A DNA stretch of 64,000 bases from Symbiodinium natans (GCA_905221605.1 CAJNDS010002179.1:1-64000); one strand, 5' to 3'; shown: positions 1 through 12,277, counted from the first letter of the stretch. A program made the numbers and translations. Notes: generated by a model not told the origin, from the letters alone.

Positions 1-165
1 AAACCATTGACCCTAAGCCACTATAACCCTAAGCCACCTGAACCCTAAGCCTTAAAACCTAACCTAAATCCTAAACCGCCTAAATCCTATGCCCTGAGCC
101 TGCCTGTACAAGCCCTAACTAAAGCCCTAAAACCCTGAACCCGAAACCCTAAACCCCCGCGGCGG
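1..165. repeat. Degenerate telomere-type CCCTAAA tract
   Basis: Loosely repeated AACCCTAA-like heptamers with many substitutions (CCTAAGCC, CCTGAACC, CCCTAACT). The C-rich strand is on top. Similar degenerate blocks recur throughout the window, so this is interspersed telomere-type repeat and not evidence of a chromosome end. Confidence 0.8.
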
Positions 166-204
166 CAGCGGCCGACAGTTGCCAGCGCAGTTCGCCAAAC
201 AGGC

Positions 205-355
205 CAGGCCAACAACAACAACAACAAGCAACAAGCAACAAGCAACAAGCAACAAGCAACAAGCAACAAGCAACAAGCAACAAGCAACAAGCAACAAACA
301 ACAAACAACAAACAACAAACAACAGCAGCAGCAGCAACAACAACAACAACAACAA
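205..355. repeat. AACAAGC heptamer array grading into (AAC)n and (AGC)n
   Basis: About a dozen copies of a 7 bp unit AACAAGC, then AACAAAC units, then CAG and CAA triplets. The period equals that of the neighbouring CCCTAAA repeat. Long Gln/Asn/Leu/Cys-rich frames cross it on both strands but they are products of the repeat. Confidence 0.9.
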
Positions 356-360
356 GAACA

Positions 361-3290
361 ACAAAAACTCCCCAACGACATCATCATACCACCAATAGCA
401 TCATCAACAGTGCGGCGGAGCATGACTCTTTGAACATCAGATACTAGATTCAGTTGCAACTTCGATTTTGCTCCGTGAATTCTTCGGGTTTTGGTTTAAG
501 GCTTCCTTTTAAGCCTGAACCCTGCACCCCTTAACCCGAAAGCGATTCTTGCTTGTGGCGCTCGCAGATACTCATAGCCATGTTCACTGGTCCAAGCTCA
601 AGAACCATGAGCTCAGCTGGTCCTCTGACTCTCCATCCTGGGACTCCGCAGCGGAGTCAAACCTCGTCAAAGTTGGGCGCAGGGTTCAGGGCCGGATTCA
701 AGCCCCACATCCTAAATGGGTTGCTGTGTAGGGTGTAGTATAAGCCCCAAGACCATGACTTCACGGACGCTGCCACTCAGCTCAGCAGCTTCACCTTTAC
801 AGCGCACGAGCGGTCAGAACAAGCAAGCACCCAGCAACTTGAAGACAAGTCCGCAAAATGCTCCATCGCGGTCCCGCAAAATTCTTCAAACTCACTTTGA
901 CATGCGTTGAGCTAATGCCCCAAAGCCCTCTCCCTGTGTCTCATGCACTCACTTAGTTCTGGACAGGCGTGGTCCACAAAAGCCTTTTTTGTCGCCGAAA
1001 CCCTGAAAAAGCATAAGCAGACAATTGAAACCCTCGAGCAGCTCTTGCAAAATCGAGCAAACACGCACATGCACAAAAGCCCTTGAATCCATCTCCCCCC
1101 CCCCCCCACCCACCAATATCAAAAACAGAGCCAAGAGGCAGCAGGGGCTCGTTCTCAGGGATTGCCTGAATAAGATGTTGAAGAAGGGGTAAGGTGGCGT
1201 CTTGCTAGGATACCGTCTGAACGAGTCCCAGGAACTCTAGTCGTTCAGGGTGTCTTTCTTTAGGGTTGGTAGAAGGTGTGTACAAGCTATGAGTTGGTGG
1301 GTTAAGAGCAGGGACAGGGGAACCTTGTGGTCTCCCAAAGGCGTAACTCCCAGTACTGCTTCACTGCGCACGGCTCTTTTTACTACGACCCAAACCATGG
1401 CAGCACGACCCATGCTTGGGGATATTAGTATGAGACTGAGCAGTTGAATAGCAACACCTCTGTTTCACATTCTCGTGTGCAAAGGCCCGTTCTTCGAGGA
1501 GACGCAAGTCCGAACCCTAAAACAAACCCCTAAACCCAAAAAACTTCGCCTTTCTTGCCGAGCTTCTGGGATGTCACAGAGGTTGCACGGAGGGTGCTCA
1601 CGGGACTCCCTGGCATGGAGCCTAAACCCTGAACCCTTGTGCATCCCTATACACCAAAACTCCCTAACACGCAAGTTTAGGGCGTAGGGGTAAGGTCGTG
1701 GGATGGAGGCACGCGCCGGGCCAAGAAATCTCCGATAAAACTTGAGCACAGCCTTGGGACGTAAGGAGCTCACTCAGAAAAACATCATTACTAGAGGTTG
1801 GCCGTAAGGGGCAGCTTCTGGAATCGCTTTCGAGCGGGACCTTCACCCTGTTGGGGAGGCAATTCATGGGGAGGCCCTTGCGCTCAGACAGGGAGGGCTG
1901 AAAGCAAGGCCAACAAGGCCCTGAAGAGAAGCTGGGGCAATCGGAGGCAGAGATGTGGTCAGAGATTTGGGGTTTGGGGTCTAGAGCTTCGGGGTTTGTA
2001 GCTACAACGGAACCACGTGCAATGCTCGGACAATCAGGGCGTCAAAGGACCAGCCCCGAAACCCTATGCCCGTGAGATCCAAGCCGCAAGTCCACGCAGA
2101 CCAGATCCCAGCGTAATCCAGGAACAAAAGGGCATCCCAGGAGTGCAAGGCAAAGGGTCTAAGAGTCGATGGTCCCTAAACTCCAAGCACAAGGCCTAAA
2201 TGAGCCCGCACAAGACCTTGAAGAAACTTCCCAGAAATCTTGACCTCCAGACCAAACGGCCAGCCCCCCTTTACACCCTAAACCCTAAACCCTGCACTCA
2301 GCCACTATGGCCTGTTGAGTAGCGGAGGATTCCAGGACGACAAGGGTAGGTGTGCTTGATCCTCCCGGGGTCTTGAGCTTTAGCGAGGGCGCGTTCGGGG
2401 GTTTCGGGTCTTTAGGCGTTTGGGTCTTAAAGTTTAGGGCTTTGGGTCCTAAACCCTAAACCCTACCATTGGAGGGGGGGAGGCGAGGAATCGTAGAAAC
2501 CCTTGAAGCCCAAACTGAGCGTCAGCTGCTGCACACTTCTGGTCTCTGGTAAGCCCCAAACACTTCATAGATTCTAGCTGAACACTCCGAGACCCCCAGC
2601 AAGGCCCTGTCCCGGGAAAGTCCAAAGATCTCCCCCTTCCCACCCCTACGCGCTTGCCACCGCGAAACGGATCGTGCTCGTCCCTCCCCGGCAGGGAGGT
2701 CTGCAGCATTCAAAGCGCGAGGGCGGGTCTCCGGGCTTAGGGTGTTGGGCCTTCGGGTTTCCAGGGCTTCCTGTTCAGAGTCTGCCCTAAACCCAAGACC
2801 AAAACTGCCAGACTTGCGCAAGAACCCCAACCGCCGGCAGCACATGATGGTACGTGTAGAACACCATGACCCACAACGGAGGCACCCTAAGTCAAAACAA
2901 CTGTTATAAGCCCCACCTGCGTACACTCCCGTCGATTCTCCGCGATCTCGCTCACCAGCCAGGAGCTCAGGCCCTGTCTCAGGGGTCGGCGGACCCCTGA
3001 GAGGGTTTAGGGCTTGAGGGGTCGGGGTTTCGGTTAACAAAAAGCGCGAGGCTGGGCGGCACCCCCAGTTGTTATTTCTCTTTTTGTAAGTTTCGTGTTC
3101 GTTCTTTCGTTCGTTCTTTCTTTGGCTCTTTTGCTCTTTCCTTCTTTCCTTCTTCTCTGCTTCGGTCTTAATATGTCTTTTCTTTCATTCTTTCTTTCCC
3201 CCCCTCCCAAGCCCCAAGCTCCTCCGCAAAAGCAATAGAGAAGCAGAGGTTCTTGAGAAAGCGAAACCTTCCACCTGCTTCCGTGCGCAC
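361..3290. other. No confident gene; scattered CCCTAAA fragments and a pyrimidine tract
   Basis: Only short frames without convincing splice context. Small CCCTAAA/TTTAGGG blocks lie near 2274-2290 and 2415-2463. A CTTT-rich pyrimidine tract occupies about 3075-3205. A 172-residue minus frame at 2522-3040 was considered and rejected. Confidence 0.5.
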
Positions 3291-3296
3291 AGAGCT

Positions 3297-3415
3297 ATGG
3301 TTTTGGACACCATAGCCGTCGTTATTTGTGGATTCGCTCTTGCTGCCACAGCCGCTTACATAGACCGCTGCTCATTTGGAGAGGAGAAACGGAGAGAACA
3401 GCAACTGGATCCCAG
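3297..3415 (+). CDS. Putative first exon, N-terminal signal or membrane anchor
   Basis: The frame opens with ATG and a hydrophobic run of about 20 residues (key part AVVICGFALAATAAY), followed by a charged stretch (GEEKRREQQ). This is the shape of a signal peptide or type II anchor. A donor-like CCCAG|GTTACTG ends the natural-looking part. The frame stays open to 4190, but past 3415 it becomes Pro/Arg/Cys-rich low complexity, so I stop at the donor. A second coding-like stretch (acidic and basic, ELDEGQERRRAEEKRDAW) lies at about 3675-3775 and may be a later exon. Not recognised as a family. Confidence 0.45.
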
Positions 3416-3674
3416 GTTACTGCCATATGCTCGGCCCCCCTGTGGACATGTCAGGGTTGAGTGCCAGGGCCACAGCGCGAAGCGCAGACCCCCCATCCTA
3501 AGGACGCCCCAACGGCTAAAAAATTGGAGCAGCTTGGATCATTGCCGAGTTCCGAAGCGCAGATCCCCGATGTGGACGCCGATCCATGTGTATTTGCACA
3601 GAGTGATGCGAATCAACCCTCGCCCCCCCCCCCACCCCCCCGATAGGGGAAAGTTGGGCTCAGCATCGAACATC

Positions 3675-3775
3675 AACATTCGCGCCTGGGGGGAACTCGA
3701 CGAAGGCCAGGAGCGGCGCCGGGCGGAGGAGAAGCGCGACGCCTGGAATCAAGATCTGCAATTACAGCCTATGCT
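3675..3775 (+). CDS. Putative exon, charged helix
   Basis: Open frame with a highly charged predicted helix (ELDEGQERRRAEEKRDAW) and balanced codon use, unlike the C-run-disrupted sequence on either side. It probably belongs to the same plus-strand gene as the anchor exon at 3297, but the splice sites are not certain: acceptor candidates lie in the CTCAG and GAAG just upstream. Confidence 0.35.
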
Positions 3776-3779
3776 GCTC

Positions 3780-6460
3780 TCACTCTTGCAACTAGAATGC
3801 ACTTCAAGCGGCACTGGCCCACCGGATTATACGGCCGCCATGGCGCGACCTCACGCGAATCGCAAGAAACAGAGACCAATATGTGCACCGGCTGCATTCT
3901 ACCGCCCCCCACCTCCCAATATACTGGTAGCAAACACCAACGAAAGTCCCACAGAAACACCTGGATGTGCTCGCGTCCTAGTCCATGTTTCGCAGATTCG
4001 CCCTCCCAATCCCCTCGCTTGTGGATGCACACATCCCATCAACACTTACCACAAAGTACTGGCTTTTCGTTCATGTTTTGCAAATGGGTGGGGCTGCGCC
4101 CCCCAACTGCCCCGCTTGTTGCGTTTGCAAGCACATCTTGTTCTCACGTTCCACAAATCGGGGGCCGCCCTCCCAATCCCAATTCCTTGATTCTTTATTC
4201 GCAAGGCAATTCAAAACTAACGTCAACATTTGCAAACGCCAACCGGACGCTGTTGTAAATGCCGAGCCGAAACGTTGGACATCCCCCACCCCTACCAGCC
4301 CCCCTGCTTGGTTGTGAGATTCTTTCCACACCCCATGTTTTCGAGCCCTCCACTCCCATTTCTAATTACGGGAATCGGGCTCTGCTGTGTCACACATGTT
4401 CGCGCAGCTCGCGTGAAGCGTCCTTGTGATGTGACGGTATACCCATAGTTGCAAATTTCGCGTGGAGCGTCCGGGCACCAACCCCCGGCCTCCACAGCAA
4501 AAAACATGCGCCCGACCTCCGCAAGCAAAAGACGGAAGAAGAAACGCCCAACTGGGGGCGTGCATTTTGTTCTTATCTGTTGCTGTTTTTTGCTATGGAG
4601 GCCAGGCATGGCGTTTTTTGGCTGGCCGTGCGTGTTGCGACGCTCCACGCTCCACGCGAGAGCGGCCCGCGCCGCAGCCCGATTCGCCGGAAATGCTCTG
4701 CGTGGCGCGTCGTTGTGGAGCATCCTCGCAACGCGCCTGGCCTGCGCAGCAAAAACATGCTCCAGGCCTCCATGGAGAGAAAAAAAAACGCAGCAAAAAG
4801 GCAAAAAAAAAAACAAAAAACTCTCCTCCTACCGTTGAGGACATCCTTGGCTTGCTTTGGAATGCCAAGGCTCTAAGGCTTTGGAAAAACCCTGCAAGGC
4901 CGTGTCTCACGCGCACATGGATCAATCCTACCGCTTGAGCCCTGCAGGCCCCAGTATTGAAACGTAAGCCAGTGGGAGCAAAGTGAAGACGACCTTCAAC
5001 CCGCATCCTGCGGTTCTCAAATCCCAACCTGGTGTCTATCGTGCTCCCAACTTTCCTGCCCCGCTCCAACGCAAAGGCTTTCCAAAAGCCGCATAGAAAA
5101 ACATGTCTCCACAGATAGAAGGCACTTGCTGCCTTCAAGACACCCACAAGGACCTAAGGAGGAATTGGACCATATTGAACCATACTGAACCCTCGGTCTG
5201 CACATGGTTCTTGCGCTGCTTTCTGAGGGCTGGGCGCGGGCTTGCCACATGTGTTTCCGAGCTTGCTTTCTACAGGATGCTTTGTGAGTATCAAGTTTCC
5301 TGAGACCCCGCCACAGATTCAGACAAGCGTATAGCCGCGGCTCTTCGTATCACAAACCCATTTCTCACTATCCACAGAGGCATCGGACGCAGCAGAAACT
5401 AGAATCAGCCCAGCTGCTCCTTCTTGGGCCCCTGCGGCCTCGGCCCGTGCCTCGGCCGTGGCCTTGGCCTTTGCCGTGGCCTGGCCTTAGTTGATAAGAG
5501 GATTTACCCCAAACCCTACAGTCATGAGGCGACCATCTGCTTCTGGGGTAGGGAGATGCATGGAGCCTCCCGCGTCGGTCATCTGGTCAAGGTGTGGCTG
5601 TTTCAGGGCAGCGTGCAGCTTATTCATGCTCAATCACGCAGTCGTTCAGGGTTCAGGGTTGTGCGGCAGGTTCCATCTTGTTCGTGGCCAGTGTGTCATT
5701 CTTAGGGCACTCCGGCCTCTGCCCAGTGGGGTGGATAGTGACCTGGAGATGCCAGCAGTTGTGACTTGCTTGCCTCGGCTGTCTGTGTTTGCATCAATAG
5801 AGAATTGTCGCTTTACAGGATTGGAATATTGTGAAATATAAGAAACGACAAAAAGAATCGGAGGAACGGGGTCGAGCAGCCATCAAGGTTCGGAGTAGCA
5901 CCTGTAGCTGAGATGACCAATCGGCACTATACGTATGCATAACTGCGGGCGGAGCCCAACACTCTTGCATGTCCAGGTAAGGCACCGAAAGTGATCTGCG
6001 GGTCGAAGGAATTCAGATTGCCGATTGGCATAGTCAGCAAACCGGCCTGTTCACAAGCTGCTGCGCATGTCGCGCACGCTCACCCGCTGTTCGTTCCAAT
6101 TTGCAAAGGTTCGAAAGTCTTTGCACACAACATGCCGGCGCCCGTCATGATCATCTCAACAGATGTTTCTGAAACACAGCACGTGCAATCCAGCAGAACT
6201 GAGCCGGCAGCGTGATCTGTGCTTGCGCGGTTCTGATCCGGCGGTATGCCGCGCTTGAAACCATCCACCAACCCGACCCAACCAACCCGAGGCCCATTTC
6301 AAGATCCCAACCCTAAACCCGAAGTTTTGCCGCGTCTGAGTCCTAAACCTATGCCATGGCCGCCGGCCCGGCCTTTGCGTGCCTTAGAGGGCCACTTTGC
6401 TCGACCCGTTCGAGCTGCACGCTGGCCTCATGAACACCAAAAGCCACAGGAAACCCTAAC
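3780..6460. other. Low-complexity region, no confident gene
   Basis: Contains C-runs, A-runs near 4780-4820, and two diverged direct repeats (about 4460-4555 and 4710-4800) that share a GCGTGG(A/C)GCGTC start and a CAGCAAAAA-CATGC core. Many frames are open on both strands because stops are rare; none shows convincing protein character. Confidence 0.4.
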
Positions 6461-6479
6461 GGTTCAAAGGGTTGACGGC

Positions 6480-7060
6480 TTAGGGCAGTAGTTGTTCACT
6501 GCTGCGCTGCCAAGCTTCGTCGATGTCTCCACCGGTGGCGACGGTCTTGGTGTGCACGAGATCGAAACATGTTTTCGCCTGGGTTGCGTCGTCAGGATCG
6601 GGTTGAGCCCACAGGACATAAAGGCCTTGGAGTCTTCCACACTGAAGGGCAGGGTCATCAGAGGTGACCTCAACACCAGATGCCAATTCTGAACCTCCTC
6701 CCTTGCCACCCTCAAATCTGCTTCAAGCTGTCTCAATCTAAGCCCATGAGCCCTCAAAATCCTCTCGAAACTCGCCCTCTTCGTCCCTTTTCCCTTCACC
6801 GGCTCTGCCATCCTCCCCCCTACCCGGTTTCCCTCGGTTTCCTCGGCCTTGGGGTTCCCTGCTTTGGGCTCGTCGTCGCTGTCTGGCAGTGGCCCTGCCT
6901 CAGCGCCATCCTTCAGGGTTCGAGGAATTGCAAGGTCGCTGTCAGGGGGTTTAAAGGCTTCGAGGTTCAGCTGAAGACGAGGGTCAGGGTATGGGGGGAA
7001 TGGAGCATCATGTCCATGCCCTTGCCGCGGTTCGCACGGAATCTCGGAATATGCTGCAGC
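6480..7060 (-). CDS. Hypothetical protein, coding in two overlapping frames (frameshift)
   Basis: From about 7060 down to 6690 one minus frame encodes a natural-looking acidic, Pro-rich segment followed by a basic coiled-coil-like helix (key residues ERILRAHGLRLRQLEADLR, then REEVQ). From about 6690 to the stop at 6480 the convincing frame is a different one (key residues GLYVLWAQPDPDD and GGDIDEAWQRSSEQLLP). The two frames meet without room for a normal intron, which points to a one-base indel (pseudogene or sequence error) or an unusual junction. The stop lies against a CCCTAAGCC telomere-like fragment. Family not recognised. Confidence 0.5.
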
Positions 7061-7074
7061 TGCCGGCCGCAATT

Positions 7075-8555
7075 AGGGGCTACGAGTTTGGCCCCTCTCA
7101 TAGTAGGAAAGAGGATCACCAAGCCGAAGAAGGCCAAGCTCAGGCAAGTCGATATACACCCAAGTCACCAAATCGGACTAGTTTTGTTCTGTTTAGGTTT
7201 GGGGATGTAAGCGCGGTTTGCAGTTCATGTACTCAGACATTGGCGTTTGGGGCTTAGCCGGTGGCAAGAAGGGGGTGGTGACCCGGCAGACCGTCCTCCT
7301 CTTCCTCAGCCTCCTTCCAGTCGCACCGCCTCGGAACACGTTTGCTTCGGAGGGGTTCGGGGCAAGTTTGTTTTCTTCCCTTGGTTCTCTTGGTTCTTTT
7401 GTTCTTGTAGGTCACTGGTCACTCTCATTTGGCGTGAAAGCTACCGGACCACGCTTTCAATCAGCATCCTGCTAAAAAGATTCCAGGGTTGGGATCCCAG
7501 CCCCGAAATAGGTATTCTTTAGACTTAAACGCCTTTCAATCTGCGAATTCTGTGACTCTCTCAGACCACGATTATGGGCAGGTCTTGGGTCGACTGACGT
7601 CAGGACAGCTGGCTCACACTTCTCCGCAAACAGAAAGCAGAGGGCTGACATAGATGCCGACCAAAGCACTTGTTTGCGCCCGTTGTGGATGCAAGAGTGT
7701 TCCATGGCAGGTCAAACGTCTGCCAGTTGGCGAGTGGCACTTCACTTACGTGGGATTGCGTGTACGCGTTTTTGCTTCTTCAGCGGGTATGGAAGCTCAT
7801 CGACATGGCATCGGCTATTTTGTCTGTTTTGGTCTTGGGGTGGGATTTGGCAAGACTCAGAATGTAATTAAGCTTTACTGACCATGCAAGCAATCTGCAT
7901 TGTTTGCATCATCTCCATGGTGAGCGAATTAAAGCCCAGTATAGAGCTGCGCGTGCACGCAAAACTCACATAGAAAGTGAGGAGGGCATGGGGCGTCTTT
8001 GGCATGTGGGACGAAACCTTGTGTGCTGGGGATTGCGGAGATGCCCTGAAATGCACCAGAAGGGTCAACTTGCTACTTCGCCTCAGCGCGGTTCTTGACT
8101 CAGCGCCCGGCCGGACCACGGAGATGTAAAGAGGCGTCCACAAGTTCAAGCTGCGCCGACGAGGGCCATGGCGACTGGATTTATCTGGGTTTTAGGGGGT
8201 ACACGTAGGCCTTAGGGTCACATGTAGACTAAAACGGGTTTAGGCCCTGCTCACTTTGCTCGCTCTGAATGCATGGCTCATCTTGCTGGGGGCTCTTTGT
8301 TCGCCCTCTGTGAGGCCGAAAGGACTTTTCAGGCACATGCTGGCAATGTTTCATGCCTCTGTTCAGGAACAGGGCCTCTTCATCAGTCATCTCGATAGTA
8401 ATTATTCAGCCTCAACCAATTAGTTGATTTTAAACGCAATCCTTGCGGCGAGCTTTGTTTCCACTGAGCTGAGCCGCCGTTGTCACTCTGAAACCTTAAC
8501 CAGCGAGTTGAGCACATGCTGCAGCTGGAACCTGAGCTGTTTGTGGGTGATGTGA
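7075..8555. other. No confident gene
   Basis: Small frames only. A plus stretch near 7925-7985 (ERIKAQYRAARARK) and a donor-like GTGAGCG beside it hint at an exon but are not enough for a call. Confidence 0.35.
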
Positions 8556-8559
8556 AAAG

Positions 8560-8648
8560 CTAGGATGGCCCTTACAACCCTCTGAACGATAATCCTGAAT
8601 ATGCAGTAAGGGAGAATATAAAATGTCCCAAAGGCCTACCTGGTAGGG
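8560..8648 (+). mobile_element. Introner-like element, family D
   Basis: About 89 bp. It shares CTAGGATGGCCC, ACCCTCTGAA, AAGGGA-A-TATA, TGTCCCA-AGGCCTA and an ACCT-G end with elements at 59452-59543 and 63200-63276. The strict order of shared blocks in three places shows a dispersed short element. Confidence 0.65.
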
Positions 8649-9737
8649 ATTTTAAGTTTGAGTTAGATTGGCTAGAGAGTCTTCTGCCATCTTCTCCTGG
8701 CCTAGGCACTCGGACGTCTTCGACAATGGAGTCAAAACCCTAACCCCTAACCCCTAAAACCCGAACATCTAACTGTGCACGCGGCTTCTGGACGTAGCTG
8801 TCGCAATCCTCTTGCCATGGAGCACATGTCCGAAAGACGAAGACTGCGCAGAGTCCCCCCTCAAACCCTAAACCATAACGCCCAAACCCTATTTAAACCC
8901 CAAACCCGAAACCCTATAGGGATCCCTGAAAAGGAACCTTTGGATTGTCAAGGGCCAAGAAGAGGCTTCGGTGGCCCTGGCACTCCTTCAAACGTCCCTA
9001 CTTCTGGGGATTTCTTTTGCGAGGGTCCTTCTTAAGATCCTCTGCTCACGTTTTTCAGTGAAGGGGTTTGGGGTCACTTAGTTTTGTCGTGGGGCAAATC
9101 CTCCAAACCCAAATCAGACATACGGTGCGGAAAAAAAACAAACCCTGTTGGGACTGGCCAAGTAGGCACTACATGAGCTAAGCATGCAGAAGCGCCGCAT
9201 GAGCCGGCCGATGCTTCCAGGCCTGGAGCTCTTAACCATGATTTGCAAAAGCCTGCAAACACAGCCCACCAACAGTTGCAGCCCAACGCACACTACTTCA
9301 ACGCAGAGCTTGCTGCGACTCTCTTGTCTGGTCCTGGACACCGAGTCCGACCAACAGCGACTCACCTGCGCAGCAGTTTCGACGTTTGGGGGTTTGGGCC
9401 TCATCTGGCTCTCCAGGCCGCAACAACACGATCTCCCAGAACGCTCGAAAAGGGTTGCGGACTCCACAGTAGGGATTTTTTCAAGGTAACGTTGCGTGGA
9501 ATTAGCGATTGCACAATGTTTTAGGGCCGAGGCAATTGAAAAGCAGCTATTTCCTTCATTGCTGTCCTCCTACTCGACTCCTACTCGAACTCTGAACTCA
9601 TGCTCTGCGTTTAGGGTTTAGGAAACATGTGGGTGGTGGGTGTTGAGAGGTCCTTGGCCCTAAATGGGTAGTCCCTGAAATAGCGATGCCCTGCCCTCAC
9701 AATCCCCAAGCCCTAAACCCCATTTTCGAAACCACGC

Positions 9738-9794
9738 GATACCACCCTAAACCCTAAACCCTAAACCCTAAACCCTAAACCCTAAACCCTAAAC
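9738..9794 (-). repeat. CCCTAAA array (~8 units), left flank of exon island
   Basis: Uninterrupted CCCTAAA units on the top strand. Read on the minus strand it begins with GTTTAGGG directly after the coding block at 9795-9864, so it would form the 5' end of the next intron. Confidence 0.9.
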
Positions 9795-9864
9795 CCCCAT
9801 CCCTCCAAGGCTTGTTGGGCACGGGTCGCCTTCCAGCAGCAAAGAAGACGCGAACCTCGCCCAG
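9795..9864 (-). CDS. Putative exon island between convergent telomere-type arrays
   Basis: The minus frame reads QLGEVRVFFAAGRRP then VPNKPWRDG, clearly protein-like. The acceptor is GGTTCAG|CTGGGCG and the donor is GGATGGGG|GTTTAGGG, so the downstream intron would start with the telomere-type repeat itself. Upstream on the minus strand the sequence is CCCTAAA-rich. Family unknown. Confidence 0.55.
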
Positions 9865-9894
9865 CTGAACCCTACACCCCCGAGTAAACTGCAC

Positions 9895-9970
9895 GGTTTA
9901 GGGTTTAGGGATTAGGGTTTAGGGTTTAGGGTTTAGGGTTTCGGGTTTCGGGTTTCGGGTTTCGGGTTTA
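9895..9970 (+). repeat. TTTAGGG array with TTTCGGG variants
   Basis: About ten G-rich heptamers on the top strand, the last four changed to TTTCGGG. It faces the CCCTAAA array at 9738-9794 across the exon island. Confidence 0.9.
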
Positions 9971-10803
9971 GGGCTTTCCCAAAAGGAGCAACACCGGCGT
10001 GCGTGAGCAGAGGGCTGTGCTTTCGTGAAGCTCTAAGATGCTTTCATTCTCAGGGCTTCTAGGACTTAGAACTGTTTGCAGGGCTTCACGAGACTTTAAG
10101 CTTCAAAGATGTTTAAAGGCCAATTTTGGCGATTTGGCTCATGGGGGTTGTCATCCCTGAACCGTGTGGCTGCCGAGCTGAGCCGCTGGATGTTCTCACA
10201 GTCGTCCGGGTCTTGCTCCTCAGCACACGACGACAGTGCTGCCAATCGACAGCACCTTATAACGGATATTTTGTGGCTACCACGGGTGAACTCAACTCAG
10301 GCTTTTGCGGCTATACTAATCACTAGTCCCAAGTTCAGCCAGGAAACGCTGCTAAAACAGAACTCCGTGGTCACGGCCTCAAGATGGAAGGGGTAGTCGC
10401 CTCGTGCATTGCGCAGCTCTGGATGGAACCCTGGGACGTACGTGAACCGTTAGCCTGTTGGGCCAAAGGACAAACGCAACCCCGCAGGGTGCCGGCCTGA
10501 AAGAGTGAAGAACTGATGGCTGTAATGGTGCGGCAGGAAGTAGCCTGCAAGACCAAGACTGGGAAACGGGCGTGCCTTCAAACGGGCTATCCTCCTGGAG
10601 CGGTTCACAACTGTTCACAGCACATCTAGCAACCAAGGCCCCTGAACCCAAACTCCCCCCACGAGACGAGATTCCGGGTGCCCCTTTACCCTAAACCCGA
10701 AAACCTTTTTTGAACCCGGACTTGCTGAATGTTTACCCTAAACCCTAAACCCTCAAGCCTTAAACCCCAGATGGAGACCCTAAACCTCTTTTATTCCTGG
10801 CAG

Positions 10804-10871
10804 GCAAGAGCGCCTTTGGACACCTCATCGACGCCGCGACGCAGGTGGCCCAGGCCAAGGAAAACCTGCAC
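10804..10871 (+). CDS. Putative exon island
   Basis: A textbook acceptor (TTTTATTCCTGGCAG|G) opens a frame reading KSAFGHLIDAATQVAQAKE, an amphipathic helix. CCCTAAA-type repeat lies upstream and TTTAGGG array immediately downstream (10872-10926). The donor is unclear: CAG|GTGGCC is inside the frame and GG|GTTTAGG lies just beyond it. Confidence 0.5.
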
Positions 10872-11657
10872 TTTAGGGTTTAGGGCCGTTTAGGGTTTAG
10901 GGGGTTTAGGGTTTAGGGTTTAGGGCTCTGCAAGCTTTCTCAGCTTCAAACCATTATACCCCCACCTAACATAGGGGCCTGAATACTTAGAACAAGGTTT
11001 TGGGGGATATTTATCGAAGAATAATACAAGGACGATGAGGGAATACTAGCAAGATTTATCCCGACCGCTATGTGATACTATAACATCACTAATAGGAGCA
11101 TTTGATATTCGGGGAGGGGATTAGGGCTCAGCTGTGTTTCCTTTTGGGCTTTGGGGGTGTTTCGACTCTCACACTGGCACAAAGCGGGCGAGGCTTCGGG
11201 TAGGTGCGTGCTTCGGGGTGATTAGGGTCTTCGGCTTTGGGATTTCTAGGTGAGTTTTTGGGTGTTTTAAGTCAGCAATCAGCTAGGTTTCATCATGTTC
11301 CATTCTTCTGAGGTTGCGGGATGAGGTGGCGGATCCACGACCTGGTTGCACAAAGCACAACCTACACTGTCAAGATCTGTCAAGGACGGAGCTTCTGTGA
11401 CGTCTTGAGCCTTGCAGGCAAACCCTTGTGGAAGTCAACCCGAAACCCTTTTCACAAGGGACTCGACTGCTGCCGTTTCAACCTGAAACCCTAAACCCTA
11501 AATCCTGAACCCCTCTTGCCTGTAGCTTCGCAATCCAGACCTCGGCTCCGATGTCAGCAGCTGGCTGTTTTTAAGGGAAGGTCCCAGCGCTTACCGAATG
11601 TGTTTGGCTGAATGCACATGTTCCTGGAACCTGGATGATGACCCATCGTGTCCCTAT

Positions 11658-11735
11658 ACAACCTCCTACCCTAAACCCTAAACCCTAAACCCTAAACCCT
11701 AAACCCTAAACCCTAAACCCTAAACCCTAAACCGT
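11658..11735. repeat. CCCTAAA array (~11 units)
   Basis: Near-perfect tandem heptamers on the top strand; no exon could be assigned next to it. Confidence 0.9.
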
Positions 11736-12069
11736 AAAGCCTGGGCTTGAAGGCTTTGGGGTTCAGAGGACAAGCGGGACGGGAACTCAAATCACTGCCG
11801 AAACCGCGTCGGAAGGGTGTCCTCTGAGAGGGATCGACTCTGTGCTTTGAGATGTGAAGTCAGCCTAAGTTATGGGCCCTTTTGGATCTTGTGCTGCAAT
11901 CCTTTCTGCAAGTTCTGGGGAACCCAGAAGCACTCATCATGGGGTGATTGCATCAAAGCTTGTAGATGCCTGGAGGTGCTGGCAGCAAACAAAAAGCCGA
12001 CGAGGCGATGCATAACGGTGCAGAAACAGCGCAGCTGACATTACCCGAAGACGCAGACTCCATACTCAC

Positions 12070-12172
12070 CCTTGCTACGACATTTAGAGTACTCCCTTCC
12101 TCCCAAAAGGAATCTCTCTTCTTGTCTTCTGAGCAGACTGGTGAGACTATTTTGCCACTGTTTTGCTGAACC
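12070..12172 (-). CDS. Exon 3 of a phase-compatible three-exon minus gene
   Basis: Acceptor TTCCTAAG|GGTTCAG (the AG|G form) and donor GCAAGG|GTGAGTATGG. The frame holds 34 codons (key residues PVCSEDKKRDSFWEE). Its phase fits the preceding exon (12278-12435), which ends after two bases of a codon. Family not recognised. Confidence 0.5.
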
Positions 12173-12277
12173 CTTAGGAAACCACTACTTCTAAAAACCC
12201 TATAATTACCAGAAACCCTCGACCAGACGGGACTGCGTTCTGATTTCCTCAGTGTGACTTTGAAAGCCATGACTTAC

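Noticed and set aside
1-180. Chromosome end
   Set aside because: Repeats are degenerate and equally common in the interior of the window.
87-459. Leu/Cys/Val-rich minus frames
   Set aside because: Translation of the AACAAGC heptamer array.
2522-3040. 172-residue minus frame
   Set aside because: No ATG, composition of a stop-poor GC-rich stretch, ends inside CCCTAAA-type repeat, no domain.
3416-4190. Continuation of the 297-codon plus frame from 3297
   Set aside because: Crosses C-runs and becomes Pro/Arg/Cys-rich; a donor at 3415 and a better charged block in a separate stretch argue for introns.
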